7,311 nucleotides of DNA, from assembly GCA_947589175.1 (NCBI GenBank), contig CANPZR010000127.1, forward strand, positions 1 through 7,311, in the 5' to 3' direction. Below are positions 6,540 to 7,311 of the stretch, piece after piece. The translations under genes were made by a program, and so were the position numbers. The number at the start of each line of letters is the position of its first letter. Position 1 is the stretch's first letter. The DNA comes from an uncultured Lachnospiraceae bacterium (GTDB lineage Bacteria > Bacillota > Clostridia > Lachnospirales > Lachnospiraceae). The notes under the pieces are model-generated. The model was not told where the DNA came from. It did no database searches and saw only the letters and a list, made by a program, of their open reading frames with translations.

Positions 6540-6644
6540 TTATATAATAATGCTTATTTGGGGAGAGGCATTGCTTACTTTTTCAAGAGCGTTGCTTACT
6601 TTTTCAGAGGTGTTGCTTACTTTGGACAGCCTTCTATATCTCAT
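6540..6644 (-). CDS. Small repeat peptide (34 aa, KVSN heptads), possible expressed sORF
   Basis: A 34-codon ORF starting MRYRRLS and then repeating a seven-residue unit: KVSNTSE, KVSNALE, KVSNASP, with a degenerate last unit QISIII. The DNA repeat is exactly 21 bp, so reading frame and repeat are in phase. The KVSN codons (AAA GTA AGC AAC/T) are almost invariant while the other three positions vary. Heptads with V at one position and A/L spaced from it could form a short amphipathic helix or coiled coil. It has its own near-consensus promoter (6687-6716) and ends 4 bp before a terminator. Against it: the start has only GGGG one base upstream, a poor Shine-Dalgarno. A 13-codon ORF (MLKKILKILGYEI, ATG 6675 to TAG 6634) overlaps its start in another frame. 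The transcript may instead be a small noncoding RNA. I do not recognise a family or function. Confidence 0.35.
   Translation of the reverse strand: MRYRRLSKVSNTSEKVSNALEKVSNASPQISIII
6550..6633. repeat. Four imperfect 21-bp tandem repeats
   Basis: Units at 6550-6570, 6571-6591, 6592-6612 and 6613-6633. On the plus strand the middle two begin TTGCTTACTTTTTCA and the others begin ATGCTTATTT and TTGCTTACTTT. The outer units are the most diverged. The period is a multiple of three and both strands stay open across the array. On the minus strand it encodes the KVSN heptads. Confidence 0.8.
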
Positions 6645-6686
6645 ACCCCAGAATTTTTAATATTTTCTTTAACATGCCACATATTT

Positions 6687-6716
6687 AGTATAATATATGG
6701 AAACCGCGAATGTCAA
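6687..6716 (-). promoter_or_regulatory. Near-consensus promoter of the small repeat unit
   Basis: Perfect -35 TTGACA at 6711-6716, an 18-bp spacer, and TATACT at 6687-6692 (five of six). Transcription would start near 6680, giving a transcript of about 170 nt down to the terminator at 6510-6535. This is the best-matching promoter in the window, and it lies just beyond the terminator of the LRR protein gene, so it is insulated from that gene. Confidence 0.65.
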
Positions 6717-6751
6717 GAGTTTAAAACAAAACCACAACCACAAAATAAATC

Positions 6752-6793
6752 AAAAAAATACCTGAATCAACATCCACATGTCAATTCGGGTAT
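6752..6793 (-). terminator. Intrinsic terminator of the LRR/BIG_2 protein gene
   Basis: On the minus strand ATACC, one mismatch, GAAT, two G-U wobbles and ACAT pair with ATGT, the wobble partners, ATTC and GGTAT around a GTGG loop. This is a stem of about 16 positions, followed directly by seven T residues (complement of 6752-6758). The wobbles form only in the minus-strand RNA, which fits the direction. It lies 11 bp after the stop of the gene ending at 6805. Confidence 0.85.
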
Positions 6794-6804
6794 CTTTTCT
6801 CACC

Positions 6805-7311
6805 TCACGACACCCGCACCCTAATCTTGCATCTGCCATCGACATACTCGCCCTTGGGATAGCGCACCTTAATAACTGCCTTTCCTTTTTTCTTTCCTTT
6901 TATTTTCCCCTTGGATGTGACGGATGCCACCCGGGAATCCGACGAGCTGAATGTAAGGAATTTCGCCGGCATCGTTCCCTTTTTATAACCGCTTCCTTCC
7001 TGAATATAGCCGACCACCGAAAGCTTTTTGGTCTTCCCGGCCTTCAGGGTTTCCCTCTTTTTCGACGGCTCGATTCCCCAGATTTTCCAATAGGGGAAAT
7101 AATACGTCTTCCCCTTGCGCTTTAAGGTCACCGCCCGCTCAAATCGATGCACTGATCTTCCAAGCTTTCCGTCGTAATATTTCGCTATCTTTTTATTCCG
7201 AGGCGAAATCAGGTATTTTGACCGCTTGATATTCTTCGCCGGTACCTCTGAAAAAGCCCTCTTACCAACGAAATTTACCGAATCCGGCAGTTGCACCTTT
7301 TTCAAATTGTA
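6805..7311 (-). CDS. Surface protein with BspA-like leucine-rich repeat and BIG_2-like domain (C-terminal part)
   Basis: The frame is open to the right edge, so this is the last 168 residues of a longer protein. The segment begins YNLKKVQLPDSVNFVGKRAF, one LRR_5/BspA-type leucine-rich repeat (pattern LKKVxLPDSVxxIGxxAF). About residues 88-168 resemble a bacterial Ig-like BIG_2 domain: LKAGKTKKLSV near the start, then FSSSDSRVASVTSKGKIKGK and GKAVIKVRY. The Lys-rich, repeat-bearing architecture is typical of exported cell-surface proteins of gut Clostridia with adhesion or carbohydrate/host-protein binding roles; the ligand is unknown. An internal TTG at 7305 is not a start, because the codons before it (Tyr-Asn) continue the LRR. 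No sortase or SLH anchor is seen at the C-terminus, so any anchor must lie outside the window. A strong terminator follows. Confidence 0.75.
   Translation of the reverse strand, partial: YNLKKVQLPDSVNFVGKRAFSEVPAKNIKRSKYLISPRNKKIAKYYDGKLGRSVHRFERAVTLKRKGKTYYFPYWKIWGIEPSKKRETLKAGKTKKLSVVGYIQEGSGYKKGTMPAKFLTFSSSDSRVASVTSKGKIKGKKKGKAVIKVRYPKGEYVDGRCKIRVRVS

Noticed and set aside
6689..6694. Plus-strand TATAAT in the nfnB-LRR spacer
   Set aside because: It lacks a -35 at suitable spacing, leads into the antisense side of the LRR gene, and overlaps the stronger minus-strand -10 box.
6534..6824. Plus-strand open frame with IAYFFKS/VAYFFRG heptads
   Set aside because: It begins at a TTG inside the nfnB terminator hairpin with no ribosome binding site, and it runs antisense through the terminator of the LRR gene. 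The in-phase 21-bp repeat keeps both strands open, and the promoter and terminator evidence favours the minus strand.
1..7311. CRISPR arrays, tRNA or rRNA genes, insertion sequences
   Set aside because: I saw no spaced palindromic repeats, no cloverleaf or rRNA sequence, and no transposase frame or terminal inverted repeats on either strand.

Overview
The window looks like chromosomal DNA of an anaerobic Firmicute of the class Clostridia, most likely a Lachnospiraceae-type gut bacterium. The evidence is the sigma-A-type promoters, strong GGAGG-like ribosome binding sites, an Nfn-type FeS flavoenzyme pair, a surface protein with BspA-like leucine-rich and BIG_2-like segments, and core genes near 55-65% G+C separated by AT-rich spacers. 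This placement is inference from gene content; there is no rRNA or other marker to fix it.

Layout. (1) Positions 1-54, minus strand: the first 18 codons of an exported protein with its own promoter. (2) Positions 189-1037, minus: an AT-rich orphan gene of unknown function, sitting 17 bp behind fabF on the same strand. (3) Positions 1055-3974, minus: a two-gene unit in which an ACSM-like medium-chain acyl-CoA ligase (AMP-forming) is followed by a FabF-type beta-ketoacyl-ACP synthase whose start lies inside the end of the ligase gene. (4) Positions 3975-4218: a divergent promoter region with a perfect -35 box for the ligase side, a near-perfect 21-bp palindrome just downstream of that promoter (candidate operator), and an extended -10 promoter for the plus side. 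(5) Positions 4219-6464, plus: nfnA-nfnB, the two subunits of an NADH-dependent reduced ferredoxin:NADP+ oxidoreductase, 2 bp apart and closed by a GC-rich hairpin. (6) Positions 6510-6716, minus: a small, apparently complete transcription unit with a near-consensus promoter, a 34-codon ORF built from a 21-bp/7-residue tandem repeat (KVSN core), and a terminator shared with nfnB. (7) Positions 6752-7311, minus: the C-terminal part of a leucine-rich-repeat/BIG_2-like surface protein and its terminator.

How the parts may work together. NfnAB makes NADPH from NADH plus reduced ferredoxin (or runs in reverse). The divergent ligase-KAS unit activates a carboxylic acid and elongates acyl chains, and chain reduction afterwards consumes reduced pyridine nucleotide. 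A functional link is therefore plausible but unproven, because divergent neighbours need not be co-regulated. The least explained elements are the small repeat-peptide unit at 6540-6644, the palindrome at 4038-4058 and the AT-rich orphan at 189-1037.
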